A DNA stretch of 64,000 bases from Verticillium longisporum (Eukaryota > Ascomycota > Sordariomycetes > Glomerellales > Plectosphaerellaceae): positions 124,001 to 188,000 of the forward strand of contig JAETXT010000011.1 in the NCBI GenBank assembly GCA_019188255.1, written 5' to 3'. Each line of letters opens with the position of its first letter. Position 1 is the first letter of the stretch. Shown here piece after piece: positions 9,491 through 19,315 of this stretch. Position numbers and translations under genes: made by a program. The notes below the pieces were generated by a model. The model was not told the origin of the DNA, made no database searches, and saw only the letters and a list, made by a program, of their open reading frames with translations.

Positions 9491-11767
9491 TCAGACAGCC
9501 AAGTTGCTCCAGTCTTCTTCCGCAAAGACGGCCCGCAGGTCTTGGGATGAGATTGCGTCCCAAAGATCCTGGGGCTCGCTGGATTCGGGGCGTGGCTTTC
9601 GCGGCTCCTTCTCGTGCTCCTGCTGCCGGTGCTGGGCCTGCAGGCAGTCGTCGTCCCAGTCTGCCTCGAGCATGGCCGCCAGGTCCTGCGACGACACGGC
9701 TTGTTGCGGCGGTTGCGCGGCGTCTGGAGGGTTGCTGATCGGTCGCAGTGGCGCGCGCTGGCCTGTCGTTGCGGGGTGGTCTGACGCGTTGACCACGGCT
9801 GGAGGCTCGGGGTGGTGAATCTCCAGCACGTTCTGTGGTGCGCGGGCGTTGGCTCGTTGGCTAGGATCAGGCCGAGGTTTCTGCATCATGCCCTTCGAAT
9901 GGCGAGTCCTGCCGGTTGCGAAACTCTGCAAGACTGGTCGTCTGCGTTTCCAGGTCATCGGTATCCACGGCGCAGCTTGTTCTGCTTGATGCCCCATGCG
10001 CTCTGGTGTGTCCCGGCGTGCTGTCTTCGCAACCGTTACGGGCGGTGATTCGATCTCCTGCATGTCCTGAGGCGAGAGGTTGAAGTCCTGGCTGCAGAAG
10101 AACGGCATGGCGTCGCCCGCATCTGCCTGAAGCAGAGTGAGACGATTCTGCTTGGGGCACTGTTTCTTTGTGCTGGCGGGTGCACCATCTGAGCCCGCTC
10201 GCTGGATAGTCTCGCCTCGAACGGCAGGCTTGGCGCCGACGTCGTGGACACTTGAAACAACCTGGTCCTCCAACAGCTCTCTTTGGAGTTGCGTGCCACT
10301 GGGAAACAGACTGTCCAGATCTCCGAATTCTGGGAGCAGATTCACCACGGGCGCAACCGCAGGAGAAGGTCGACCCTTCTTGCACACGTCTAATGGAGCT
10401 GCTTCGCCTGGTCTCTTGCGGCTTTGGCTTGACAGCTTGTCGGTTTGGACATTGCCACCCTTCTCCGTGATTGCACCCTCGAGCGCCAACTGAGAACAAT
10501 CTCCAAAAAAGTCATCCAGGTTATCGTTGATGAACGCAAGCGTGCTGGACGGCGGCGGTATTGAAGGTGAGTCCTTGCAAAGCACTCTTTCCGTTACAGG
10601 TTGCAGAAACTTGCGGGAGCCGGAGCCAGTGTCGGGCCTGGATTGGCGATCCTTGTAGGCGGATGGGTGCGGCGGTCGTACGAACCGTGGCACAGCCCTA
10701 TGTTTTGGGGTTTCGCGTAACGCAGAAGCTCGAATGAAGCCAGGGCGGTTGATTTGGTCGCGAGACAGCCTGTTTGTTACTGCCTCGGTGCCAGGCACCT
10801 TGACAGGAGGAGAATGTGAAGCATGGATGCGATCCTGTACGCAATCAAGTGCAGGGACGGTGGAGTATGCGCTGTCAGCCAAAGGCCGATCATGCTGCAA
10901 AGCCATGTTTCTCGCCGGTGAAATTGAGGCAGAAGAAGGGCGGCTGGGGCTCGGTGTTCGCTGTATGATCAGCGGTGGTGAACATGCTTGATCGTCAGCC
11001 TCTTTATCTAGCCTGATGCGCTTCTTCGGAGGACTTCTAGGCACCTCAAGCTGTGCTTCTTTCTGGAGTTCCGTGTATGATGGCGCCGCACTTGGTTCAT
11101 CGTCTGTGTCGTTGCCCTTATCCGTGAGCTCTTCCTGCTCTCTGATGGCAGGCAAGCGAAGCAGTTCAGTCGAAGGTACTGCGGAATGCTTGAGTTGTGT
11201 AGGTGTTTGAAGCTTCGCAACTTCTGTAGGAGCTGCTGGCGACTCGACATGCTGCTGTTCTCCGTAACTCTGGCTCGAGCCTGGCCTTGCTTCCTCTGCT
11301 TGGCATCTTGGTATCATGGGCTCCTCATGTTCCCGCTGATCTAGTCCTGAAATACTCGTCTTCTTCTCGACGCGATTTGACTTGAAGAATCGAGCAATCG
11401 TATCCTGACTGGGACGACATGTCGCAAGCGGAAGGCCAGCCTTGCGCTTTGCATCTTTCTCAGCATCCTCTTTCGCCTTTTTCTTATCGCGAAGGACTCT
11501 GGCCTTTGCCTGCTGCCGAACCCTGTCTTTCTCCTGCCTCTCCGCCTTTTCCTTTTCCGCGATCTCTCGTCGGATCTCGGCCTGGAGATCCCGGTCGCGT
11601 TCTCGCTGCTGTTGTTTCGTCAAGCGAGGCCCGCGATTTCTCTCGAGATGCAGCTTCTTCGCTTGCTTCGAGGTCATCGGTCGTCGGTCTGCGTCGGAGA
11701 GTGGCACATTGCCGACAGGGCGAAGCCTGTCGGGGACGGCGCTGAACTTGCGCTGTTCCAACGTCAT
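9491..11767 (-). CDS. Large coiled-coil protein with PCNA-interaction (PIP) box; unknown function
   Basis: A single frame of 758 codons. The N-terminal 110 residues carry a highly charged Arg/Lys/Glu helix (about residues 50-110, KEKAERQEKDRVRQQAKAR and similar), likely a coiled coil or KER-like segment. Immediately after it, residues 121-128 read QDTIARFF, a full match to the canonical PIP box (Q-x-x-I/L/M-x-x-F/Y-F/Y), with basic FKSN following. The middle is long, Ser/Pro-rich and probably disordered. The C-terminus contains repeated SQD motifs (CSQDF, SSQDLAAML, SSQDLWDAI, SSQDLRAVF) each followed by acidic residues, ending EEDWSNLAV. A charged helix plus PIP box recalls replication-coupled chromatin proteins, but I do not recognise the family and do not call it CAF-1. 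The PIP box is seen; PCNA binding is inference. Confidence 0.75.
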   Translation of the reverse strand: MTLEQRKFSAVPDRLRPVGNVPLSDADRRPMTSKQAKKLHLERNRGPRLTKQQQRERDRDLQAEIRREIAEKEKAERQEKDRVRQQAKARVLRDKKKAKEDAEKDAKRKAGLPLATCRPSQDTIARFFKSNRVEKKTSISGLDQREHEEPMIPRCQAEEARPGSSQSYGEQQHVESPAAPTEVAKLQTPTQLKHSAVPSTELLRLPAIREQEELTDKGNDTDDEPSAAPSYTELQKEAQLEVPRSPPKKRIRLDKEADDQACSPPLIIQRTPSPSRPSSASISPARNMALQHDRPLADSAYSTVPALDCVQDRIHASHSPPVKVPGTEAVTNRLSRDQINRPGFIRASALRETPKHRAVPRFVRPPHPSAYKDRQSRPDTGSGSRKFLQPVTERVLCKDSPSIPPPSSTLAFINDNLDDFFGDCSQLALEGAITEKGGNVQTDKLSSQSRKRPGEAAPLDVCKKGRPSPAVAPVVNLLPEFGDLDSLFPSGTQLQRELLEDQVVSSVHDVGAKPAVRGETIQRAGSDGAPASTKKQCPKQNRLTLLQADAGDAMPFFCSQDFNLSPQDMQEIESPPVTVAKTARRDTPERMGHQAEQAAPWIPMTWKRRRPVLQSFATGRTRHSKGMMQKPRPDPSQRANARAPQNVLEIHHPEPPAVVNASDHPATTGQRAPLRPISNPPDAAQPPQQAVSSQDLAAMLEADWDDDCLQAQHRQQEHEKEPRKPRPESSEPQDLWDAISSQDLRAVFAEEDWSNLAV

Positions 11768-12266
11768 GATGGCGGATGGCTAGCCATGCCTCGTTTGGAT
11801 TGCTGGCAGGCCCATCAGCACGTGAAAATAGAGCCTCACAAGTATATCAAGTGAGTCAGAAGAAATCAGAGCGCTACGTGAATCAGAATGTAGGCGCTGG
11901 AGTAAATGTGTGTTCCATACGTGCAGAAACGAGTGATGCAGGATTGCATGATCCAGGACCGGGCAGTGTGAATGAGTTAGACAGTGGGGTCGCGCTCGAC
12001 ACACTTTGCCAAACAAGTGGCAACGCGCGCAGTGGCCGCGCGGTCATGTGATGCGCATTCAGGTGCTTTGGCGGGGTAACTATCAGCCACTGAGCCCAGG
12101 CACAAGCCACAGGCCGCGGGGTCGATCCCCAATCGATTTAAAAAAAAATAAAAATTGGTTCAGAGGGGCCGCCATAACGGACTAGGTCTTTTTTGCGACA
12201 GCGACTCCAGGCACTTTCCTCGACACGATACAACGGATCCTTTCGCAAATAAGGAAACCTTGAAAG
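11768..12266. promoter_or_regulatory. Divergent promoter region
   Basis: 500 bp between the divergent starts at 11767 (minus) and 12267 (plus). It must hold both promoters. An A-rich stretch (TTTAAAAAAAAATAAAAATT) lies at 12137-12156, about 110 bp upstream of RRB1. I recognise no specific operator. Confidence 0.45.
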
Positions 12267-13800
12267 ATGTCGAAGCGAACGGCCGACACAGAAATGGGCG
12301 ACGGCCCCCTCAAGGCCGGTGATCGTCCTGAGAAGATGGACGTTGACGGCGACAACGAGATGGGCGAGTTTGAAGACGAGTTCGAGGACGAGTTCGAAAG
12401 CGAAAGCGAGGATGAGATTCTGGAGGCTGGAGTTGACGGACGACCAGACGCAGAGCGCGAGGCTGAGGAGAAGGGTATGTTGCTCTCTGACGTTTGCGCG
12501 AGACTTTGTGTTTGACCTTCTTTCCCCAGGTGCTATGGAAGTTGACCAAGGCACTTTCATCGTCGGCCGGAGCAAGCTCGAGCCAGGCCAAACGCTGGCA
12601 CCCGATCTCACCACGTACCAAATGCTTCACAACCTCAACACGCCGTGGCCCTGCCTTTCGTTCGACCTTCTCCGCGACAACCTTGGCGACAACCGCAAGG
12701 TTTACCCCGCCACAATGTACTCGGTTTCCGGTACCCAGGCGGCGAGTGATCGCGCTGAGGAAAACGGACTGATGGTCATGAAGTTCAGCGGTCTGAGCCG
12801 GATGGACAAGCTCGAGGAGGACGAGTCGGACGAGGAGGAGGACGATGACGACGACGAGGATTCCGACCCTATCCTCGAGTCCAAGACGATCCCCCTCAAC
12901 TCGACGACCAACCGTATTCGTGCGCACCAGATTCCCTCACAAGATGCCTCGAGGCCACCTACAACACTGACGGCCACGATGACTGAGTCGACCAACATCT
13001 TCATCCACGACATCACTCCCCACCTCACATCGTTCGACAACCCCGGCACCACAATCACCGCCCAACAGAACAAGCCTGTGTCGACGATTCGCGCGCACAA
13101 GGCCGAGGGATACGCGGTGGACTGGTCGCCTATCGTCCCTGGAGGCAAGCTCCTCACCGGTGACAACGACGGCCTGATCTATGCGACCACCCGCACTGAT
13201 GGCGGGGGCTTCGTTACCGACACCCGTCCTTTCCAAGGCCACACTAGCAGTGTCGAAGACATCCAGTGGAGCCCTTCGGAACAGTCCGTCTTCGCCTCGG
13301 CGTCTAGCGACGGCACGGTGAGGATTTGGGACGTCAGGAGTAAGAGCAGGAAACCCGCCCTGACGGTCCAGGTCAGCGACACGGATGTGAACGTGCTGTC
13401 CTGGTCTCGCCAGACCACCCATTTGCTGGCCTCTGGCGCCGATGATGGTGTGTTTGGCGTCTGGGATCTCCGTCACTGGAAGGGAACGGGCGACAAGCCC
13501 ACCCCCATTGCCAGCTTTGACTACCACAAGGAGCAGATCACCAGCGTGGAGTGGCACCCGTCCGACGACAGTATCATTGCTGTGGCGGCAGGTGACAACA
13601 CCGTCACGCTGTGGGATCTAGCTGTCGAGCTGGACGACGAAGAGAGCAAGGATACGGGCGGCGTCAAGGACGTGCCTCCCCAGCTGCTCTTCGTCCACTA
13701 TCTCTCGAATGTCAAGGAGCTGCACTGGCACCCCCAGATCACGGGCAGCTTGGTGGCCACGGGTGATGAGTTCAGCATCTTCCGTACGATTAGCGTTTAA
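12267..13800 (+). CDS. RRB1: Ribosome assembly protein Rrb1 (GRWD1), WD40 chaperone of uL3
   Basis: A nuclear/nucleolar WD40 protein that escorts ribosomal protein Rpl3/uL3 to pre-60S particles. Two exons, 12267-12474 and 12530-13800, with a 55-bp intron (GTATGT...CCCCAG) splitting a Gly codon. The N-terminal 60 residues are very acidic (EFEDEFEDEFESESEDE), followed by the CAF1C/H4-binding-like stretch with DLTTYQMLHNLNTPWPCLSFD, which is diagnostic for the family. A second acidic loop (DEEEDDDDDEDSD) sits near residue 180. WD repeats follow, for example SSDGTVRIWDVRSK and ADDGVFGVWDLRHW. The C-terminus (ATGDEFSIFRTISV) matches the family ending. Total length is about 490 residues, normal. 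Start chosen at MSKRTADTEM in good context. Confidence 0.92.
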
Positions 13801-14160
13801 TGATACCTACGACGCTCAAGAATTGAGCAACTTGAAGATCATGATGTATGAAATCTGTGAATGCAAGGGCATGTCGTGAAACTCACTTGAAGGCGCAGAG
13901 AGCGCGAGGCGAAAGACTGGCGGATCCTGAACCTTGTGGCACTTCGATTGAAGTAAAAAACCAGCGAAATACAATAGTCATATCTCATTTATATTCTCAA
14001 GACTCCAGAGGGAGATGCTATGTGGTGTTTCTTGATTGTTCCAGAGATTGCCCTGCATAGTTTGCGTCCCCATGACCCACAAACTTATGCTACCCTTCTT
14101 GCATTCCACATCTTACCGAGCGAGCAACCCACCAGCCTAGGTACGCACTCTGCAACAGCA
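13801..14160. other. Intergenic region
   Basis: About 360 bp between the RRB1 stop and the deaminase-like gene. The reading frame of the next gene is open upstream to 14020 (ATG), but the Met at 14161 is a more credible start. No other feature seen. Confidence 0.45.
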
Positions 14161-15507
14161 ATGCCATACCATGCGCGTCAACCAACCCGGACAGCCTTGC
14201 CTGGCTCTTCAATATGGGACACCACACTTGAGGCAATCTTCCGCTCCAATGTTGTAGCTCTTGAGCGACAGACGAATGCCGTGCCTCTTGATTGCCAGCA
14301 TTTTCCCGTGTCAAGCTGGGACCCCGTCTCTGAGAAGTCGGCAAGCTATCAGCTCTCGCTATTACAAGAACAGGAGCTCGCCGATGATCTCTCTTTCATC
14401 GCTGCCGTCGGCGAAGGCGCACAGTCTGTGGCAGCAGCTACAGTCCAAGAGTCAACCCATCTGTCCAACGGTTCGTCGAGGCCTAGCCTTCGATTTACAG
14501 TTGCTTCTGTTGATGCCATCGACGAATCTGCCCAGAGCTTTCTCAATGGCATCTTCAAATGTCTTTCGACAGTGGCCACGGGCAACCAGAGCGCCGTGCT
14601 TCAAGATATCTTCGGTCAGATTGCCGGACACCACAGTCAACGCCTTTTGAATCGCCTGCGCTCGGTCAGGTGGACGAAGCCGACATACCTCGCCAGGACG
14701 CACAAAAAGCCTCTCTTTGCAGATTTTGAGAATCTGAAACACAGAGCTCAGCTACTTTATGCGCGCTCTGAGCGCTCACAGCGCGTCAATATCGAAGCGC
14801 GCCTTGCCTCTCTCGCGTCAGTCCTCGAAGCTTTCGAAGTAGCCCCGGAAGGAGGGCCGGCAGCAGAAGCCCAGCAGCGCCTCGATCTCATCCGTGCGTG
14901 CTTTGATTTTTGCGTCTCGAAGGAGGTAGCGGGGTTCCTTCATCGCCTCCAGAAAGTGCGGGCAACCTCGCAGATTCAGGCCTGCCTTAAGACCTTGCAC
15001 CAGGTCGAAAAGATTGCGGCGTATTACAGAATTCCCACGACGTTGACGGACTACGCACTAAAGTTTTCGGGCCTCTTTGGAGACGTTGAGCTTATCTTTT
15101 TGACCCCGTATGAAGCAACTCCCATCGAAGTTGCTTACCAGCCGTGGGCGGCATCGACTCATGTCCATGCCGAAGTCATGCTCTCGGTATACCACGATCT
15201 GAACGGCGCTACCGGTGCTTTCCTGACTAGACCAAGGTGTATGGGGGCCTCGAAATACCTCTGTTATCTCTGCTACCTGTTCATTCGCCGACATGGAAGT
15301 TATTTCCCCTCAAGTACTCACGGCGCATGTTACGATCAGTGGACAATTCCCGACCTTGCTGAATACCCTCACGAAATGAGACAAAGGTACCAAGGCATTA
15401 TCCATGGAATGAATCACGATGTAGTGGAGGCGATCAAGAGTGCGACTCGTCGTCCTGAACCCATGACGAGCCGAGAAAACCTGATTGATGCTTATCAGGC
15501 GACGTAA
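14161..15507 (+). CDS. OTT_1508-type predicted deaminase-fold protein
   Basis: A single-exon frame of 448 residues from the Met at 14161; the frame is open for another 47 codons upstream to 14020. The N-terminal 320 residues are largely helical and unrecognised. The C-terminal 120 residues carry the zinc-site pattern of the cytidine-deaminase-like superfamily: H336-A-E338 (in VHAEVML), then GASKYLC368YLC371, then RHGSYFPSSTHG and W in the order typical of the OTT_1508 deaminase family, which is expanded in fungi and was named after an Orientia protein. The H-x-E supplies the catalytic Glu, and C-x2-C would complete zinc binding. Substrate is unknown; nucleotide or nucleic-acid deamination is proposed for the superfamily, not demonstrated here. 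No transmembrane or secretion signal is obvious. Family call from motif order, moderate confidence. Confidence 0.75.
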   Translation: MPYHARQPTRTALPGSSIWDTTLEAIFRSNVVALERQTNAVPLDCQHFPVSSWDPVSEKSASYQLSLLQEQELADDLSFIAAVGEGAQSVAAATVQESTHLSNGSSRPSLRFTVASVDAIDESAQSFLNGIFKCLSTVATGNQSAVLQDIFGQIAGHHSQRLLNRLRSVRWTKPTYLARTHKKPLFADFENLKHRAQLLYARSERSQRVNIEARLASLASVLEAFEVAPEGGPAAEAQQRLDLIRACFDFCVSKEVAGFLHRLQKVRATSQIQACLKTLHQVEKIAAYYRIPTTLTDYALKFSGLFGDVELIFLTPYEATPIEVAYQPWAASTHVHAEVMLSVYHDLNGATGAFLTRPRCMGASKYLCYLCYLFIRRHGSYFPSSTHGACYDQWTIPDLAEYPHEMRQRYQGIIHGMNHDVVEAIKSATRRPEPMTSRENLIDAYQAT

Positions 15508-15577
15508 TTTCGGGCTTTCCACGTAGTAGACGAAATCACATGATCTGCAACATGCATTCATTCATTCAGGAATGATT

Positions 15578-16624
15578 CTAACCGCTCAGGGGACCCTCAA
15601 GAGGAGTGATTGCAGGGTCCCAGCAGACAGGGGCATATTCGGTCGTCTCCAGGGACTTCATGTCCACTTCTGACAACTCAAAATCAAAGACATTGGTGTT
15701 GTCGCGGATGCGCGAAGGCGTCACGCTCTTCGGCAGCGGCACGTATCCCTTCTGCAAGCTCCAGCGCAGGAGTACCTGTGCCTCAGACTTGCTGTGCTTC
15801 TTGGCCAGCTTCTGCAGGTTCTTCTCACCCCCCCGTTCGCCCCGAACCCAGGGGCTGTATGCCTCGACAGTGATGCCGCGCTGCTTGGACCACGTGGCGA
15901 TGTCGTTCCTCGCGCACCACGGGTGAATTTCATACTGGACAACGTTGATTACACCTCCCTTGCCGGCGCCGCCGCGCTCGGCTTCGAGCTCCTTGATGTG
16001 TGTCTCCAGCTGGTCGAGGTGGTGGACGCCGTAGTTGCTGACACCGATGGAACGGACCTTGCCGGCCTCCTGTGCCTCAACGAGGGCTTTCCAAGCACCC
16101 TTGCGACCCTCGGAGCCACCGTAGGGGCAGTGGAGAAGCATCAGGTCAATGTACTCTAGCCCCGTCTCCTTCAGCGTCTTTTCGACTTGTGCCTTGGAGT
16201 CTTCGTAGTTGATGAGGCGGACTTTGGAGGTGAAGAAAATCTCAGAGCGGGGTATATCGGTCGCCTTCTTGATGGCGGCTCCGGCGCCGGCCTCATTCTT
16301 GTAGGAGGCAGCAGAGTCAATCTAAACATGTCAGTCAGTCGTTTGGTGACGTATCCCATCCGTGTGACCTACATGGCGGTAGCCAGCCCTCAATGCCTCA
16401 CCGCAGACTTCCTCAGCCTGCTCAGGAGGTCTCGAATCCCTGTTAGCCGGAGAGCCCATATATACTTCGAATAAGGCGGTTACTCACGTCTTCCATAGCT
16501 GTTCAATTGATAGTTAGCCGAGCTCAATGTCTAGATGGATTCCCCCACTTACGCCATAGCCGACAACGGGGATCTCATAGCCGTTGTTCAGCTTGATCTT
16601 GGACTGAAGATTTTGAGGAGCCAT
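15578..16624 (-). CDS. Aldo-keto reductase, four exons including an 11-nt microexon
   Basis: A cytosolic NAD(P)H-dependent oxidoreductase of the AKR superfamily, about 297 residues. Minus-strand exons: 16624-16553 (MAPQNLQSKIKLNN through VVGYG), 16498-16488 (11 nt, coding LWK plus two bases), 16439-16373, and 16321-15578. Introns are 54, 48 and 51 bp. The microexon restores the family GxGxWKT motif. Catalytic tetrad visible: Asp and Tyr in IDSAASYKNE, Lys in FFTSKV and His in LLHCPYGG. The barrel continues through SIGVSNYGVHHL, QYEIHPW and PLPKSVTPSRI, the NADP-binding end. Neighbours are the deaminase-like gene (convergent, 70 bp away) and DOM34 (same strand). Substrate cannot be told from sequence. 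Confidence 0.88.
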
Positions 16625-16877
16625 GACGAATTTCAGAAGGCCAATGCTTAAGCCAGTGACAAGTTCCAAGCACAGAATGTTGCGTCAATTCACAATATAA
16701 TCATGAGGGGGCCGTGACGGAGATGGCTGTGAGGACCCATCAGGCTTAGCTAAGTGTCGCTCTGTTTCGGCCTCTTTAACCCGAGACGGTTCCACCTATG
16801 AGATGCGTCGCGCCCCAAACATCACCAACATTAACTAGTGCGAAGATTGCACAATTGCACTGATCAAAGAGTCCAGC

Positions 16878-18132
16878 TCATATTATCTGCACGTCATCCG
16901 CGCCCTCGACACCGTCCGCATCGTCTGCATCCTCGTCGTCGAGGTCTGCGATCGGATATGACAGGAGAGCGGCTACGCTGCCAAGCATGTCGAGTCTCTG
17001 CCCACTCTCGTGATCACTACTCAAGATCCTGACCTCACCTCCGTCTTCTTTCACCTTGTCAACGAGGGCCACGTACTGTTTCCTCGTGGCAATATCGGAG
17101 CTACGGAACAGAGAGTTGTTCATGATGAGTGTGCCTCCGCCTGGACCGACCGCACCCTCCTGCACGGCCTTGGTCACCGCCGAGGTGCCGTACCACGCCC
17201 TCCCGTCATCCACCCTCAACTTGTCAAAGAAGCTGTCCATGAGTTTAGTCTCCTTGGTGAACTTGAAGTCCTTGAGCTTGTTCCCCATCTCCGGACTCTT
17301 GATCATCTCGTTGAGGCTGTGTACGTGACCGGAATTTGTGTTCACAACAATGGCCTCCTTGGCGATATTCGACAGCTTCTTGTCCGACTTGTCACGGCCT
17401 TCATCCGCAATGTACTTTTTGAAATCCACAGCGATGAATCCAGGACTCGCCAGCAACAGCGGCCGCGGTTGGTCAAAATTGACCGTTCGCAACAGGTTCG
17501 ATAGAGTCTTTTGGTAGAACTTGCGCATGCCCTCTGAAGTGTCTGACGCGGCGCTCCTCTTCTTCGGCACGACACTCTCGATGCGCTGCTTGACGACGGT
17601 GCGGAACTGCGTGATCAGGCAAATGTTGGCGATGCCTTCCTGCATGACGACGGCGGCCATGGCGCCGTCCTTGTCGTCGGAAAGGCCCTCGTTCAGTGTG
17701 TCGCGCGCGACCGAGTCCCAGCCCTCGGGCTTGCTCAGTGTGAAGGGGCGGCCGATCTCGAGGTCGAGGGTGTGGTGCTGGCCCAGGCTGACATAGGCGT
17801 TTTCGGACTTGACGACGCCGCTGACCTGCAGCTGGCCGGCAATGGGGTCAAAAAGGTGGATTTGACCTTGATGGCGAGCATTGTGTGCACTCGTTCGGAC
17901 TGCGTGCTGCCGGTCTTCGTTTCGGAGACAACCTTGCGGACGGCGTGTGCGACAACGGTGTCGCCGGCTGTGATCAAGTTGTAGGCGTGCCACTGGACGA
18001 GGAGAAAGTCAGAGAAGGCCTGCAAGCCATGCGGGAGACGATTGGACGCACCATGTCTTCCGAGTCCTCGGCTGTCAGTGTGACAGCGTCTTCCGCAACA
18101 TATTGCGAAGGTTTCGTCGACGTGAGCTTCAT
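16878..18132 (-). CDS. DOM34: Dom34/pelota ribosome-rescue factor (one-base frameshift in this assembly)
   Basis: An eRF1-like factor that, with Hbs1, splits stalled ribosomes in no-go and non-stop decay. Exon 1 is 18132-18052 (27 codons, MKLTSTKPSQ through EDSEDM) and joins WHAYNLITAGD in exon 2 (from 17992) across a 59-bp intron. The N-domain reads to KVKSTF in one frame and resumes as FDPIAGQLQVSG in the next. One missing base in the A5 run (T5 on the coding strand) at 17850-17854 explains this, and exon 2 is 1115 nt where 1116 is needed. Central and C-terminal domains are intact, with HHTLDLEIGRPFTL, SPGFIAVDFKKYI and a C-terminal region ending in an acidic tail (DLDDEDADDADG). No GGQ motif is present, as expected for Dom34. 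Corrected length is 398 residues, normal. An assembly error is more likely than loss of such a conserved gene. Confidence 0.88.
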
Positions 18133-19315
18133 CGTTCTTTCTCGCCTCGGATGGCGTCGACTGGGAGCGTTGTGTGCGGCCCGGCAGGATTCCTCGAACA
18201 GAAAATACGGCTCTGATGGTGTTGAGCGAAACAACAAAAAGCTGGCGCGACGTGGGATCCAAGTTGACGTCACAGAAGAAGCTACTGGGCACACAGACTC
18301 AAGCCTAACAGAGATCGCGACCTTGTTCACGCATCATCGAGCCATGGCGGGGGCGGGGAAGGCTTATCGAAAGACCCCTCTTATCGAATCGAGTCTATCG
18401 ATAAGAAACCAGCCTTGGCACTCGAATCCCGTTGGCAATGCCCAAGAAACGGTTGGCTTTTAGTGAGCCACCCACTGTATGGACCAGAGCTAGGTACCTT
18501 ACTGTACATGAGGTCATGCCGTTTTCATCAGTTACGTCGGATTCACAATTCCCATTTGGCAGGTGCCAATGCTGGAGTCCTTGAGGAAGGCGCATCCGGA
18601 GCCACGACGCCTGACAAAAGCTAGAGCGTCCTAAGATGTGATGGCGGAAGGCAATTGATGGACCATTTGGTCCTCCTGGATTTCCTTGACTCTGATCTAC
18701 CATACCTACCAGGTAGGTGATGAGGAATCAAAATTCGTCTCTCTTCATTTCGTTTCCCTCATTCCATCCCCCCCCCTCCTCCCTGGGCCCTGGGAGCTTG
18801 AGCCTCGAGCAAACCGAACACGACGCGACCCATCCCTTCGCATTGCACGGCTCTGAGCTATATCATCGTACGCTCGCATTGCGTCGTATCTTCGCATTCC
18901 GACCTAATAATATCCATCCAGTCAGCTTCCAGTCTCCACGGACTTCGGCCTTGCTCGCACGGCGCGGCTGTATTCGATTTGGTTGCCGCACCTTGGGAGC
19001 CCTGGTCTGTCGTGGTGGGCTGGGCTTTCGTCGGCCTCGCTTTTTGCCTGTCGCTAACCACCAATCTGTCCGACAATCCGTTCGGTTACCCATCCAGTCC
19101 GCGCACTCCGGCCTCGTCGGATGTCTCGCATTTTTCCCACGCCAGCCATCTCGGTCTCGCCTGCGAGAATCGAACCTCCATCCATCCACCCCATCCGGGC
19201 CAATTAACCCAGTTCCGACATTGCCGCCCCTTCTCAGGGGTCATGTCTCCTTACCCCTTTGAAAGCTCAAACTCAAACCGCGTGATGGGACATGCCGAAT
19301 TCTGTGTCGGTCAGC
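18133..19315. promoter_or_regulatory. Divergent promoter with clustered GATAAG words
   Basis: About 1.2 kb between DOM34 (minus) and the WD40 gene (plus). Three GATAAG words fall within 45 bp: 18363-18368 and 18380-18385 on the minus strand and 18400-18405 on the plus strand. A pyrimidine-rich block (CCCCCCCCTCCTCC) near 18769-18782 and long CT-rich sequence up to 19290 look like the 5-prime leader of the WD40 gene. No separate gene seen. Confidence 0.4.

Noticed and set aside
12105..12140. Possible tRNA T-arm (GGGGTCGATCCCC)
   Set aside because: The loop is too short and no matching D-arm, anticodon arm or acceptor stem is present.
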